Origin: Limnephilus marmoratus
Taxonomy: Eukaryota; Arthropoda; Insecta; Trichoptera; Limnephilidae
NCBI GenBank assembly: GCA_917880885.1
Contig: OU862920.1
Coordinates: forward strand, 36,677,019 to 36,741,018
Length of the DNA stretch: 64,000 bases
Reading direction: 5' to 3'
A model generated the notes under the pieces. It saw only the letters and a list, made by a program, of their open reading frames with translations, was not told the DNA's origin and did not search any database. Position numbers and translations under genes: made by a program. The first letter of the stretch is position 1, and every line of letters begins with the position of its first letter. Below are positions 32,805 through 44,744 of this stretch, piece after piece.

Positions 32805-33041
32805 TGATAGGGGTTTTTTTAGTTTTAATTACATTAAAAGACACTTTCTTTTCTGATTGAGTCATTTATTTACAAAACAACACAATTTAAAATAATTTTG
32901 ACTGTTTTTCAATACGATCTTTTGATCTCTAACAAAATATGACAGCAACTAAAAATCAAACAAAAAAATAACAGCATTCTTTTTTTAAATAACTGTCACC
33001 TCATAATGAATTCAAAATATCAATTAATTCAGTACTTAACA
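32805..33041 (-). repeat. BEL/Pao 5' LTR with adjacent primer-binding-site-like TGG
   Basis: A 237-bp LTR on the minus strand from TGTTAAG (33041) to CCCCTATCA (32805). The next minus-strand bases are TGGTCCTTCATAACCGGG, starting TGG as expected for a primer site pairing with a tRNA CCA end. Its position upstream of the minus-strand gag makes it the 5' LTR of this element rather than a solo LTR. Gag starts about 430 bp on. Confidence 0.7.
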
Positions 33042-33560
33042 GGTCCAATGTTTAATTGGGATTTTATTTAATAACGGAAGCAAATCACTCATCCATTCCT
33101 TAATTGAAAACCTCATTTTGCAAGGAGTTCTTTCGCTCCCTCAAAGTTGAGAGGCGCTGGCGAGCTCCCATTCGCCAATAACAATGTCGTCAATGATGTA
33201 TCCGACAATAGTGCCTTAGAAGCCTTTGGAAATTGTGCAACATCACCCTTCACTAGCAGATGTCACGTCCTAATTGCCGAGTAGGGCGAAGAAGTCATTC
33301 CGAACGTGATTTGCCGAGTTTATATTGCCCTACCGGCTGTAAGAGAGAAAAAAATCCCTAAAGAATCCTTTGAAAGCTAGTACCCCCTTCTTTGATTCGA
33401 ATTTGCAAAAAATTTTGTATATCCTTAGTGAATATTATTGGATATAGACGGAACTTTAATAAGATATGTATGACCTATTTTATTTTGTAATTTAGGACCC
33501 CAATATAAACAATCCCCAAGAATACAAGTGTTATAGGTATATCAGGTCCCAGAAGCCCAA
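33042..33560. other. No gene recognised
   Basis: Between the BEL LTR and the ORF1 relic of LINE A. The less AT-rich piece at 33150-33340 has no open frame I recognise. It may be the unrecognised 5' part of LINE A. Confidence 0.35.
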
Positions 33561-33737
33561 TATATGTTTACCTATAACTTTTGAAGCTAAACGATTATGG
33601 TTTCTGGCCAGGCAGTTAGCACGGGAACACAGCTATAGGTATGTCTGGACAAAGGCTGGGAGAATTTTTGCAAAAAGGGACGATAATTCGAGCCCGATAC
33701 TGATAGATTCGGAGCAAAAGCTAACGGACATTAAATG
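33561..33737 (+). pseudogene. LINE A ORF1 C-terminal domain
   Basis: Reads FEAKRLWFLARQLAREHSYR, then VWTKAGRIFAKRDDNSSP and a stop near 33736. This is the FP-like C-terminal domain common in CR1/Jockey-group ORF1 proteins (aromatic W.K.G.I..R core). The N-terminal part is not recognisable. Confidence 0.6.
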
Positions 33738-34049
33738 ACTAGAAGGTACTGTTTTTTCTATTATACTATTATTATTATTTTCTACAGTAAGCACCAAACA
33801 TCAAAATCACTATCGTATCATCCCATTTATCACCATATTATACACAAAGTATTTCAAACTATTATTAATACCGTTCAAAATGAACCAAACACTAGCATTA
33901 TCTCCATCAACAAATACCAAACTCCTTAAATTAAAATATTTATATTGTCTAATCACCCTCTTTGGAATTTTAAATACAGGCATAAAACTCAGCGATCCTA
34001 AGATAACATTTAATAATATAAATTAAATAAAATTGGTTTAAACGCGTAT

Positions 34050-35898
34050 ATGGAAATAGATAATATAGGAGAGCCAAACAATGAATTTATCATAGAAGAA
34101 ATTGATGAACTCAAAGAATTTAATTGGAGTAACAAAATTAACATTATACATCAAAATATCCGTACAATGGAAAATCTTGAATACTTTCTTTTATTTTTAG
34201 ATAGCATTAAGTTGACTGCGAGATTTCATATAATAATCCTTACAGAATGCAGACTGAATGACTCATAACTCGCAAAACAAATTACAGGATATCATGAATA
34301 TCATACAACAAAACAATTAAATCAAAACAGTGGAGTTTACAGTAGTTTTAGTAACTTACATTCGCGATGACATCCACTCTCAAGTTCAAGAAATTTGTAT
34401 CAGTCAATCAAATTATCTGAAAATAGTAATTAATGGATATCTGTGTATTTTAGCCATTTACAGATCACCATCATTCCACGACATACATCCATTTCTGGAT
34501 AATCTCATATCTGAACTAAAAAAAATTAGTAACTTCAAACAACAAATATTGATGGGAGATATAAATATTAACACATTTGGAATTATACACCGACAATGTC
34601 ACGATTACATGTGCGCCATGGCAGAAAACAACTTCGCTATAAATATTACAGTTCCTACCAGGGTTCAAAATAATAGCATGTCATGTTAATAAATAAATAC
34701 ATCACATAAATACCAGAAATATTATGGCTTCCAGTGCATTTGTTATACACAATACAATAACTGATCACTATACAACAGCAATAAGCATTCCAAACATATC
34801 TCTTAAAAAGCAAGTAAAATATAACCAGTTTACATCAACCATCTGTTATGAGGATTTACTTAGGGATCTAAATGATGAAACATGGACAGATGTATGTGGA
34901 GTGACTGATGTTAACAGTTATGCCCTCAACTTATTTATTAACAAAATCAACATGCTTCTAACACAAAATTCAAAAGATAAACTCATTGCACATAAAAAAA
35001 TACAACTTACTCCTTGGATTAGCAGTGGTATTGTAAAAGCTATACACAAAATAAATCATTTACACAAAGTGGCGACCAAAGACCCACAAAACACTCTTAA
35101 ACAAGAGAATTACCGTAAGTATCGTAACATTTGTAAAGATGTTATGCGTAAGGCAAAAGAACGATACTATAAGCATCAACTCGACCAAGATCCATCTAGT
35201 AAAAACATGTGGAACATCGTTAAACAAATTACCAATACTAAACATAAAATTGACCCTAATATTAACGAACTCCTAATTGGAAACACAGCCACCACTGATT
35301 CGGATATAATTGCTTGCCACACTAATCAATACTTTATAACGGTTGGGTCTAACCTTGCGGAAAACATCCTAAGTGTCACCAAGGAAACTGAAGATTCACT
35401 GGCATCTGCAATAGAAACAAAACACAATTCTTTCTCATTTCAATTCTCACCTACGACAAAGGAAGAGGTTTTAAAAATTATTGACAATCTTAACAATACA
35501 CATTCGAAAGGTCCTGACGGTCTTAACACTCATACACTAAAAATTATTAAACACAATATTGCATCACCTTTATCGAACATTTTTAAGAAAAGTTTTACTT
35601 CAGGGGTTTTCCCCGACCATCTTAAAAAGTATTTAGTAGTACCAATCTACAAAAATGGACCCAAAAACCAAGTGGGCAATTATAGGCCAATATCCTTGTT
35701 GAGTGCTATCTCAAAAATTATAGAAAAAAATTTAAAAACAAATTAAGTAACTATGTAGAGAGCCGAAAACTTTTAAGCAAAAATCAGTTCGGCTTTCGGC
35801 CGGGGAGGGGAACGGACGACGCGATAGCGCAATTTACAGAACATATTTCTGGAAATATAGATCGCAAAAAGAAAAACATTGCCCTGTTCTTAGACTTA
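34050..35898 (+). pseudogene. LINE A ORF2, first part (endonuclease and RT start)
   Basis: Starts near 34050. Endonuclease blocks NIIHQNIRTME, ILTECRLN, YRSPSFHD and MGDININ span 34130-34570 with stops and frameshifts. The linker and RT start are open from 34724 to 35746 (TPWISSGIVKAIHK, GPDGLNTHTLK, PIYKNGPKNQVGNYRPISLL), then frameshift to NQFGFRPGRGTDDA. The frame stops in the FLDL block of RT at 35898, where LINE B inserted. The second part is 46081-47234. Confidence 0.75.
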
Positions 35899-36390
35899 AG
35901 TTGGAGTTCAGTTCCTGCCGCCATTACGGTTGCACGTGCTTAATTTTCTCTCGTTTCAATTCAAAATAAAACCGGATAAAATCGCTCGCGAAGGTTTAAT
36001 TTTGTAATATTTGGGTTATGGGACTTCTTCCCTAACCTAATTTTATAATTTCGGTGCATCCCAACATATATTTTGTTGTTTTTTGTTTAATTTAAAAGCA
36101 TTTTGACATTTAAAGTCTGAGAAATTTTTCTGACATTCTAATCAAAATTTATTTGTTTACATTTTGAATTTGGTGTTTTCCTGTCGGGGACAAGGTCCCT
36201 GACAACAAGTTTGTTTTTTTTTTAATAACTCCATTTGTCAGTGTTGTTTAGTGTTAATGATTTTAATACATTTAATTTTTTTTTTCGGTGTTAAAATTAT
36301 GTTCATTTATTTATTTTTTTTAATTTATAACCCGTGACCGTTTCCAAATTTCATCTTCCTCTTCTTTTTTTAATTTGTTTTTTTTTTATC
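35899..36390 (+). mobile_element. LINE B 5' end and 5' UTR
   Basis: LINE B starts at 35899 directly after the target duplication TGTTCTTAGACTTA (35885-35898; the second copy is at 46081-46094). Because ORF1 is present in full behind it, this is probably the true 5' end. The first bases (35901-35914) recur inverted at 41187-41200 in the 3' UTR. Confidence 0.75.
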
Positions 36391-37735
36391 ATGGCATCGT
36401 CTGATTCAGAAGATGATGAAAGTTTTCGAAGAATGAGGATGGAGTATCCTAACTTAACAGCTAATAGTTGTGTACGACCATCCACCTCTGCGTCTATATC
36501 TGCGTCAGTTAATAAAAATGATGTCAATGCACTCAAGGATCCGGTTAAAGATGATTGGTTCAAGATGATTCCTGAAGAGTCTAAAGAATCTGAGAGGATT
36601 ATTGACAGTAATGTATCAGTTGATATCTTCCAACCAATTATCAACCAAATGCTTTTTATTTCAACTGTAATTAATGGCAAGAACAAATCAAACAAGGATG
36701 ATCGCTCCTCCATCCTAGGATCAATTGAGGAGATGAGGAGATGCCTTACCTCTTTGGCAATCACACATGCTGCGGCCATCTCAAGAGCAGAAACGCTTTC
36801 AAAAGTTCTGGATGTACCATCAAGCATTTCAGAAAAAATTGACATTCTTATCAAAAAGACGGACAAAATTTCAACGACGCCTACTGAACCACTCAAGAGA
36901 AAGACCTATGCGGGGGTTACTTCAGGTGAAAATCAGTCAAAGAAACTGGTTCTTAATGGATTAGAGCGACCCACTCCTTCCCTGCAGCCTACTGTCCTAT
37001 TTTATCCGACAATCCCGGAGGGTAAAACATCAGAGGACCTACAAAAAAGTTAACATCTGTTCTTAATCCTCGTGATGACGGTTTCGGAAAATTAAGGGCG
37101 GAGGTATTGCACTGCAGACTACTACAGCGGTAGATGTCAATAATATTATAAAGGCAGTTGAAAAACTAACTGCTACAGGAATCAAAATTGTAAGTCCCCA
37201 AGGCAGATTACCTAAAATTGTTTTATACGATGTCCCAAAAGGAGATCCCTCTCTGGATTCGGCTCTTTTTGAGGAAATTTTTAAGAACAACATTGATGGT
37301 AAATGTAATGTTTCAAAGGATGACTATTTAAGAACGATGAGAAGGGTTTCTCTTTTTGGTAAAAGGGATAGCGCTAATATGAACATGATTTTGACATGTC
37401 ATCCTGAGGTCAGGAAGGTTCTCATTGACAGTGGTTTGTGCTTCCTTGGGTGGAATGCCTGCCGTGCACGGGACTACGTTGGTGCTACCCGCTGTTTTAA
37501 ATGCCAACAGTATGGACACATAAGTAAAGCATGCACGCAGGAGCATTCCACTTGTCGCCACTGTGCAACTACTGGCCACGATGTGGAGAATTGCCCCAAG
37601 AAGTCACAAGCTGCCGTCTGTGCAACTTGTACACGTTTTAAAAAACCTGCCTCACATAGTACTGGAGATCGACTTTGCCCAGCCCAAATTGCTGCAATTG
37701 AAGCACAAGTCAGATTAACCGACTATGGCTTCTAA
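36391..37735 (+). pseudogene. LINE B ORF1 (gag-like), two frameshifts
   Basis: Starts at 36391 (MASSDSEDDESFRRM). The first 220 residues are open to 37053. Frameshifts in an A-run near 37047 and again near 37090 separate it from the rest, which is open from about 37100 to 37735. The C-terminal part has three CCHC-type knuckles: CFKCQQYGHISKAC near 37495, CRHCATTGHDVENC near 37555 and CATC..F near 37620. This layout is typical of R1-clade ORF1. It overlaps ORF2 by 11 bases (stop at 37733-37735, ORF2 ATG at 37725), typical of coupled translation. With only two simple indels the copy looks young. Confidence 0.8.
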
Positions 37736-40700
37736 TAACATTCTTTCCCTTGGTCAGATAAATCTTCAGAGATCTCGAGTGGCCACGCTTGAGGCACTGA
37801 AGATTATGACTGACAAAAAAATTGACATTTTGCTCATTCAGGAGCAATACACCTGGTTAGGTAGAACGCCTGTTCAATATCCGGGTGCGGTACTCGAAAT
37901 TGATCCAGCACTGGGGGCGGGAGTCCTGGTTAACATTTCGTTAATCAGTCCCCTCCTTCTTGTGGGACTGTCAAACGAGTACCAAACTTGTGTTTCACTT
38001 AATTTTGGAGATACTGAAATTATTTTAATTTCAGTCTATTTCAAATATTGTAATCCAGTAGGACCTCATATCTTGAGCCTGACGCGCGCACTTAACGCGC
38101 TTAAAGGACGTAACATAGTTATTGGAGGAGACTTTAATGCTCGCTCACCAATGTGGTTTGACAATTTTGAACAACGGACGGAACGTTCAGATGCCGTCGA
38201 AGACCTTATTGCGGCGCAAGGTCTTTCTTTAATCAATGAATCTGGAAGTATTTTTACTTTCAGTAACATACATGGTGAGAGCAATATTGATTTAACTCTT
38301 TGCTCTGTATCGATTGCGGCCAAGATTTCTAAATGGAAGGTCCACGAATGTGCTATTAATTCTGATCACAGATTAATAACTTATATGGTGGGTGTCAAGA
38401 AGACCGAAGTTCCAAGATCCTCCTGGAACTTCAAAACTACTCGGGCGAATTGGGATAACTTTGGGGATGCTCTACGTGATACTTTAAGGGGTTTTCATGA
38501 CGTAGCAGCTAGAGATCCGGACAATTTGGGGAATTTTTTCAACGCGGCCGTAGTATCAGCTGCTGAATCGGCTCTGGGAAGAACAAACCCGAAGTCGATT
38601 ATTAGGTCTCCGTGGTGGTCGAATGAGCTGACTTTGCTAAAGGGCACCTTTAAGAGAGCTTACAGAGCTTTAGGTGTCTCTAGACGGGTTGGATGTACGG
38701 AGGAGGAGACATCCACCCTCAGGAGACAACTTAGTAGCTCTCGTAAAGCTTTCAAATCGGCTGTACTTTTGGCTAAACGAGCTGCTTGGCATAACTGGGT
38801 TAAAGATGTTGGTAACTCTAACCCATGGGATATTCGTAGCGCCATTGAAAAAACGGGTAAAGGTTCTGATCGGTTTTTATCTAGTGTTATCGACAATGAT
38901 AACGGGAACGTTGAGAGTATTAACGTGGTGACTACTCTCAATACACTTCTGGGAAAGTTAGTTCCCTTAGATTCAGTCATTGGGGAAAGCAACCACCACC
39001 AACAGATTAGAAATCAATCACGGATTCCTCCAATCCTCTCCCAGGAGGAAAGAATTTCTAAAATAACTAAAGCTGAAATAGAAATTATAATTAAGGGTTT
39101 AAGTCCTAGGAAGGCACCAGGGCATGATAAATTGAATAGTATAATTGTGAGGTATGTATGGATCCATGCCAAGGAAGAACTCTTTCAGGTTATGGAAACG
39201 TGTATGAGAAGGGGAGTTTTCCCTTCTATATGGAAGAAAGGCGTGCTCAGGATCATACCTAAAGGGAACGACAAAGAAAGAACTGATGTTAAAGCTTATC
39301 GACCAATAACACTTTTTCCTGTATTGGGGAAAATATTGGAAAAAATTATTCAAAATCGTCAACGAGAAACATTAACACCATCATATATACATCAATATGG
39401 ATTCGTACCAGGTAAGTCCACGGAGCACGCTATTATGACTGCGCTTGACTGGGTGAAGGTCTGCACAAAGAGGTACGTAATCGGTATCTTCTTAGATATA
39501 ACTGGTGCCTTCGATAATGCATGGTGGGAGATGATTTTGACTAAATTAAAAAATCGTAATTGTCCAAGAAAACTTTTTAAAATATCTTGCGATTATTTTA
39601 AAGATAGAAAAATTATAATTTCTTTTGGTGATTGCATCATTGAAAGAAATGTGGACATGGGTTGTCCCCAAGGTTCTCCCCTTGCACCGGATTTCTGGAA
39701 TATTTTATTCGATGACTCCTCCAGGTTACCCTTACCTGAAGGCACTATTGCGATTGATTACGCAGATGACAAATTGTATTTGGTCTCTGGGGACAGTAGA
39801 AAAGAAGTTGAAAATAAAGCTGAAGAAGGTTTGAAAATGATTCTTAACTGGGGAAAGGAAAACAGACTGACTTTTGCTCTCCATAAGACCGTAGGTCTCC
39901 TTATGAAAGGATCCCTCAGTAGAGGTAGAAACCCTTTCATAAAAATGGGAGATACTGCAATCCGTTTTGTAGAGAGTACTAAATATTTAGGCGTTACATT
40001 AGACAGATCGTCCTCGTTCTTGACTCACGTTAAAAGCGTTTCTAGTAAGGCCCAGGCTCTCTTCTTAAAACTGAGAAGAATCTCAACTGCTGAATGGGGT
40101 TTACGTTTCCCTGCTCTCCGTCTATTATACAGATGCGTATATGTGGCACAAGTCTCATATGGTGCCTGTGTATGGGAACATCGACTCGGTAATTCACTTA
40201 TTCATTCAGCGCTTAAGAGGGGGCCAGCGAATCCCCTTACTGGCGCTTTCAGGAGCCTACAGAACAGTATCATCGGATGCTTTGCCAATTTTGGCTGGCA
40301 TTTTGCCAATTGATTTAGAAATTAGGGAAGTTTTGACAAAGAAGTGTCTGAAAAGAGGAAGACCTGTAAACCACCTTGGTATTGAATTAATACCTGGTGG
40401 AGCAGTCCCTGAACTTCTAAAGATGATGAGAATGAAAACGCTGAGTGAATGGCAGATGAGATGGGATAGATCGAATATGGGAAGATGGACCTTCTCCTTC
40501 TTTCCATCAGTTAAAATCAGAATGGAAGGGGCATATTTTTTAATGGACCACCATATCACCCAATTGCTTTCTGGGCATGGGGAGTTTAGAGGTAGACTTC
40601 ACAGACTGGCTCTATCATCCCATCCCAATTGCGCTTGTGGTGATACTGACCAAACAGCCGAGCACATTTTGTGGCACTGTGAGATTTTGACGGATGCTCG

Positions 40701-40845
40701 AGACGAAATGATTGATGGTTTACAAGTTATTACGAGACCTGCTTGGAATACAGATCTCGTCTCGATTAAGGTGAACTTTGGGTGCCTGAGGAAATTCACG
40801 AAAGTTTGGGTTGAGAGATGGCCTGTTCTTAGAGTCGCTGAGTAG
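37725..40845 (+). CDS. LINE B ORF2: endonuclease, RT and C-terminal Cys motif (one frameshift)
   Basis: Open from 37725 for 862 residues to 40313; after a one-base shift in the G-run near 40220 it continues to 40845, about 1,040 residues in all. The endonuclease has GQINLQRSR, LLIQEQYTW, GGDFNARSPMW and INSDHRLI. The RT has YRPITLFPVLGKILEKI, QYGFVPGKSTEHAI, GIFLDITGAFDNAWW, MGCPQGSPLAPDFW and catalytic IDYADDKLYL (near 39760). The C-terminus keeps ALSGAYRTVSSDAL and the CACGDTDQTAEHILWHCE motif. These are R1-clade signatures. R1-clade elements often have sequence-specific endonucleases; the two insertions here share TGTTCTT. Confidence 0.85.
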
Positions 40846-41492
40846 CTGTAAAACAACTTAGGTACCAGGTGTATTTTGCTTCTGAATTCACGGACACTCT
40901 TCATGATTCCTTTACATTTACCGCTTGGATTTATTTGTTATGATTTATGTGTTTTGTGTTTCTGTAATATGTTATTTCTTTTATTTTCTTAAAATTTATT
41001 TTATTATATGTTATGATTTATGTGTTATATTTTACATTTGCGTTATATTATTTTATTCACTATGTTTTAAAAAAATGTATATAATTGCCTTGCGATTTGT
41101 TTTGTTAATAATTACTATACTACCTGTTAATTTATGCCATGTTCCTTGTTTTGTTTTTCTTTAACTGTTTCAATGTTTTACTGGATGAACTGAACTCCAA
41201 TTTTTTTTTTCCCTATCCCCATACGGGAGTGTGCTGGACCTCGTCCCTGCTTCATCTTTAGTTACATTACTAATTTTGCAGATCCTTCTCAAATCTATCT
41301 GCGCCTCCCCCAACGACATGTGCAGGCTTGAGACTTGATCAGACGACCTTGACTATCCTTTGTCTTGCCTCTGACTACCCAACGCTGAATTTTCTTTTAG
41401 TCTTCGGGTATTTTACCCCAAATATTCAGTTAACATTCTTTGAGGCTTCACTGAGTGGTTGGCTAAGGGACACGGAAGCTAAGTGTAGTTTA
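40846..41492 (+). mobile_element. LINE B 3' UTR, first part
   Basis: Follows the ORF2 stop and is interrupted at 41492 by LINE C. From 41421 it matches the truncated copy at 57268-57725 (inverted), which shows the uninterrupted sequence. 41187-41200 is the reverse complement of the element's 5' end (35901-35914). Confidence 0.75.
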
Positions 41493-41840
41493 TTTATTTA
41501 TTTATTAATTTTCGGGAAATCGACAGTTTATATTTATTTCAGTTTGTACATAGTATTAAATAGCCAAAATAAAACCAATTACGGATTTCCTCCTTGTGAC
41601 TTTACTTCTACTGAGACAGCATAATAAGAATAAGTAAATTAGTTTTATAAAAAGGAATATGAATCTAAAATTATATAAAACAAAAAATATATATATGTAT
41701 ACTCAAAACATTTTTTTTAATATAAAATGAAAAATTACAAAACAAAAAAAAATCTATCAAAACATTGGTAGCCATGGAGAGAGGTTGTACATATAAATCA
41801 AATCATAACAGAAATACAAACAATAAAAACATAACATTAT
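41493..41840 (-). mobile_element. LINE C 3' UTR and (TTTA)n-type tail
   Basis: Lies downstream of ORF2 on the minus strand and ends in an AAATAAATAAAT tail at 41493-41506 that joins LINE B sequence. It is AT-rich with no coding. Confidence 0.7.
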
Positions 41841-44714
41841 TCAAGAACCATTAGAGAAACACTCTTTTATGGACCTTTTATATTCAGTAAGTTTGCAATT
41901 GAAAATGTCCACATTGGAAAATACGCTATTATAACTACTGCATAGTCGGTTCAGGCAAGAATTCTGCTTACAGTTTGTCTTGCATTGATCCACCCTGAAC
42001 AGGACAGAAGAGCGTGTTGAACGTGCAGGTACATTGAATTGAATTTTATTTAGCAACTCTGGGCATTGAATATTATTGTTGACTACTTTATACAGGAATA
42101 GTGCATCCATATGATGCCTTCGTACACTCAATGAATCAATTTTAAAGTGTGAAGCTGCCTCTACATAATTATTAAATCTTACAAACGACTTGTAACAAAG
42201 ATATTTTAGGAATTTGTTTTGAATAGCCTCGATTTTGTTTGTGTGGATTTTGTAAAATGGAGACCAAACAACTGATGCAAACTCCAAATGACTCCGTAAA
42301 TAGGCAAAGTAGAGTTGCTTAATGATATTGATGCTATTAAAAAGTTTTGTGTTTCTTATGATGAAACCTAACATTTTAGAAGCTTTATTTATGATTTGTT
42401 GTATATGAAGGTTATATTGTAGTTTACTATCAAGGGTTATTCCAAGATCACGAATATCTGAGACTGTTGCAATGTTGTTGTTATTTATAGAATAATTAAA
42501 TAATGTTTTATTTTTATTTCTTGAAAAGGTAATATGATGACATTTTGAGACATTTAGAAATAGTTGATTATGTTGGCAATAGGTAAATATATTGTTTAAA
42601 TCATGTTGTAAATTGACACAATCGTTTAGACTTTTTATTGGTTTGTATAGCTTGGCATCATCAGCAAATAATTCTATTTCAGAGTATTTAACAACATTGA
42701 CCAAATCATTGATATATAAAATGAAAAACAATGGTCCGAGATGAGAACCCTGTTGGATCCCAGAGGAAATTTCACTGAAATCTGATTCGAAACCCTTTAT
42801 TGCTACTGCCTGTGATCTCTTAAGTATATAAGATGTAACCCAACGAAATAAATTACCACGTATACCTAATGACCAAAGTTTTCTGAGTAATAGTTTTTGA
42901 TTAATTTTATCAAATGCTTTGGCAAAGTCTGTATATATGATATCTACTTGAGTGCGGTTGTCCATGTGATCGACAATGAATTCAGTAAGAAGAACGAGGT
43001 TACTTTCCACATTTCTGCCTTTTGTAAAACCATGTTGCTTTGTTGTAATGATGTGATTCAGTTGTGGACTTATATATTTGTAAACAATTTTTTCCATTAA
43101 CTTACGGAATATTGTTAGTTTTGAAATCGGCCGATAGTTTTTAACATTATTTTTTTCACCATTTTTGTGGATTGGTGTTACATAGGCTGTTTTCCAAATT
43201 TCAGGTACCGTGCCTTCGTTCATTGATTTATTATATATAATGCAGAGAGGTTTTGCAAGTGTTTCCGCGCAATTAAATATAAAGTATGAGGGAATGTCAT
43301 CACACCCCGCGCTTGTGTTTATGTCAAGAGCTTTTATTTCTTTTAAGACTATTTCTCGTGAGAATTTGACCGTGGTGATATTTATATTATTTGTATTTTC
43401 TGGTATATCTAATGTTGGTAGGTTATTATCATTTATGTAAACTGATTGGAAATATTCCATGAAAATATTGCATATGTCTTGGCCATTATCTGCTTTTTTG
43501 TCATCTAGGTGCATTGTCCTTGGAAGAGACGATTGTGTTTTTTTCATGTTATTGAAATGATTCCAGAAGAGTTTAGGATTGCCATTCATGTTACTTTCAG
43601 CAGTATGTATATAATTAATGTAGAGTTGTTGTGCAATTCGTTTTTGTCTAGATCTTAAGAGTGAAAACGTTTGGTAGTCACGTGGATTTTGAAATTTTTT
43701 AAAATTTTTATGATATTTATTTTTTTCTTTAATTATTTTTATGAGAGATGACGTATACCATGGTGGATAATTACAGTTTTTAGCCGGTTTAGTTGGTACA
43801 TAATTTATTTTAATATTGTTCAATATATCGTAGAAGATGTCAGTTGCGGGTTGAGTATTCAAATGGTTAAGTTTATGATCCCAATCAATTTCATTTAGTT
43901 TTGTGTTTATTATTGAATAATCTGCTTTTCTGTATAGAAATATTTGATTTGCGTTAGTTTTCAGGTTTTTATTTATTTTTTTAATAGGAATTGAAATTAG
44001 CAGTGTTTTATGATAAACATCCTCTGGTACTAATGAGATATTATTAGACGTAATTTTCAGTAGTATGTTGCTCACAGCTAAGTCAAGAATGCGATTATTT
44101 ATACTATTACTCTGAGAGTTATATTTTTTCAGATTATTAAATGACAAAAATTCTGTAAAGTTCAAATGGGCTGGGTTTAATGAATTGATCGGTTCACTAC
44201 ACATATAATCACAGTTTTCATTAATTGGTAGCCAATGTAAGTGAGGTAAATTGTAATCCCCAACCAAAATGAATCTATCATTATTGTTATCTGTCATAAT
44301 TTGTGAAGTTTTGTTTATGTGAGACGTAATATTTATGAGGTGCTTACTATCAGGTGCAATATATGAGGTGCATATGTGAATTTTTTTACCAGGAAGTGAA
44401 AGCGTTACCCATATGTCTTCCGCCTCAGAGCTCCATTCTATTTTTTGATCAGAAATAAATTTATTTTTTACTGCAATTAAAACTCCACCACCGCGATTCT
44501 GATTAAGGTTATGGTAATCTCTATCTCGTCTGTAAACCTGATATCTTGGATCGAATAGTTCCTCATTAAAGATTGAATTGTTAAGCCATGTTTCACTGAG
44601 ACATATAATGTCATAGTTGTTTAATAGTACATTTTGAAGAAAATAATTCGTTTTAGTTCTGAGACCTTTTGTGTTTTGATAGTACAATTCTAAAGAATCC
44701 ATTTTAAGATACAA
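41841..44714 (-). CDS. LINE C ORF2: endonuclease plus reverse transcriptase, intact
   Basis: A continuous 957-residue frame from 44714 (MDSLELYYQNTKGLR). Endonuclease: YYQNTKGLRTK at the start, CLSETWLN (Glu) near residue 40, RRDRD...RGGGVLIAVK near 60-80 and ILVGDYNLPHL near 150. RT: TPIHKNGEKNNVKNYRPISK near 510, KQHGFTKGRN near 560, IIYTDFAKAFDKINQKLLL near 590, SGIQQGSHLGPLFFILYIND near 645, catalytic ELFADDAKLY near 680, then DLGITLDSKLQYNLHI. The C-terminus ends with a conserved L.RLC..YN...SN.DIF segment. It is CR1/Jockey-group, same family as LINE D and LINE J. No stop or frameshift is seen, making it the best-preserved ORF in the window. It lies in the LINE B 3' UTR, antisense to it. 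Confidence 0.9.
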   Translation of the reverse strand: MYLKMDSLELYYQNTKGLRTKTNYFLQNVLLNNYDIICLSETWLNNSIFNEELFDPRYQVYRRDRDYHNLNQNRGGGVLIAVKNKFISDQKIEWSSEAEDIWVTLSLPGKKIHICTSYIAPDSKHLINITSHINKTSQIMTDNNNDRFILVGDYNLPHLHWLPINENCDYMCSEPINSLNPAHLNFTEFLSFNNLKKYNSQSNSINNRILDLAVSNILLKITSNNISLVPEDVYHKTLLISIPIKKINKNLKTNANQIFLYRKADYSIINTKLNEIDWDHKLNHLNTQPATDIFYDILNNIKINYVPTKPAKNCNYPPWYTSSLIKIIKEKNKYHKNFKKFQNPRDYQTFSLLRSRQKRIAQQLYINYIHTAESNMNGNPKLFWNHFNNMKKTQSSLPRTMHLDDKKADNGQDICNIFMEYFQSVYINDNNLPTLDIPENTNNINITTVKFSREIVLKEIKALDINTSAGCDDIPSYFIFNCAETLAKPLCIIYNKSMNEGTVPEIWKTAYVTPIHKNGEKNNVKNYRPISKLTIFRKLMEKIVYKYISPQLNHIITTKQHGFTKGRNVESNLVLLTEFIVDHMDNRTQVDIIYTDFAKAFDKINQKLLLRKLWSLGIRGNLFRWVTSYILKRSQAVAIKGFESDFSEISSGIQQGSHLGPLFFILYINDLVNVVKYSEIELFADDAKLYKPIKSLNDCVNLQHDLNNIFTYCQHNQLFLNVSKCHHITFSRNKNKTLFNYSINNNNIATVSDIRDLGITLDSKLQYNLHIQQIINKASKMLGFIIRNTKLFNSINIIKQLYFAYLRSHLEFASVVWSPFYKIHTNKIEAIQNKFLKYLCYKSFVRFNNYVEAASHFKIDSLSVRRHHMDALFLYKVVNNNIQCPELLNKIQFNVPARSTRSSVLFRVDQCKTNCKQNSCLNRLCSSYNSVFSNVDIFNCKLTEYKRSIKECFSNGS

Positions 44715-44744
44715 TATAGTTAATTTGAAAGTTACTGTTATGTT

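Noticed and set aside
32800..33046. Solo LTR with 6-bp duplication GGACCA/GGTCCA
   Set aside because: A gag on the same strand follows 430 bp on, and the adjoining TGG fits a primer-binding site, so it is the 5' LTR of an element.
36351..36896. 181-residue minus-strand frame
   Set aside because: Antisense shadow of LINE B ORF1.
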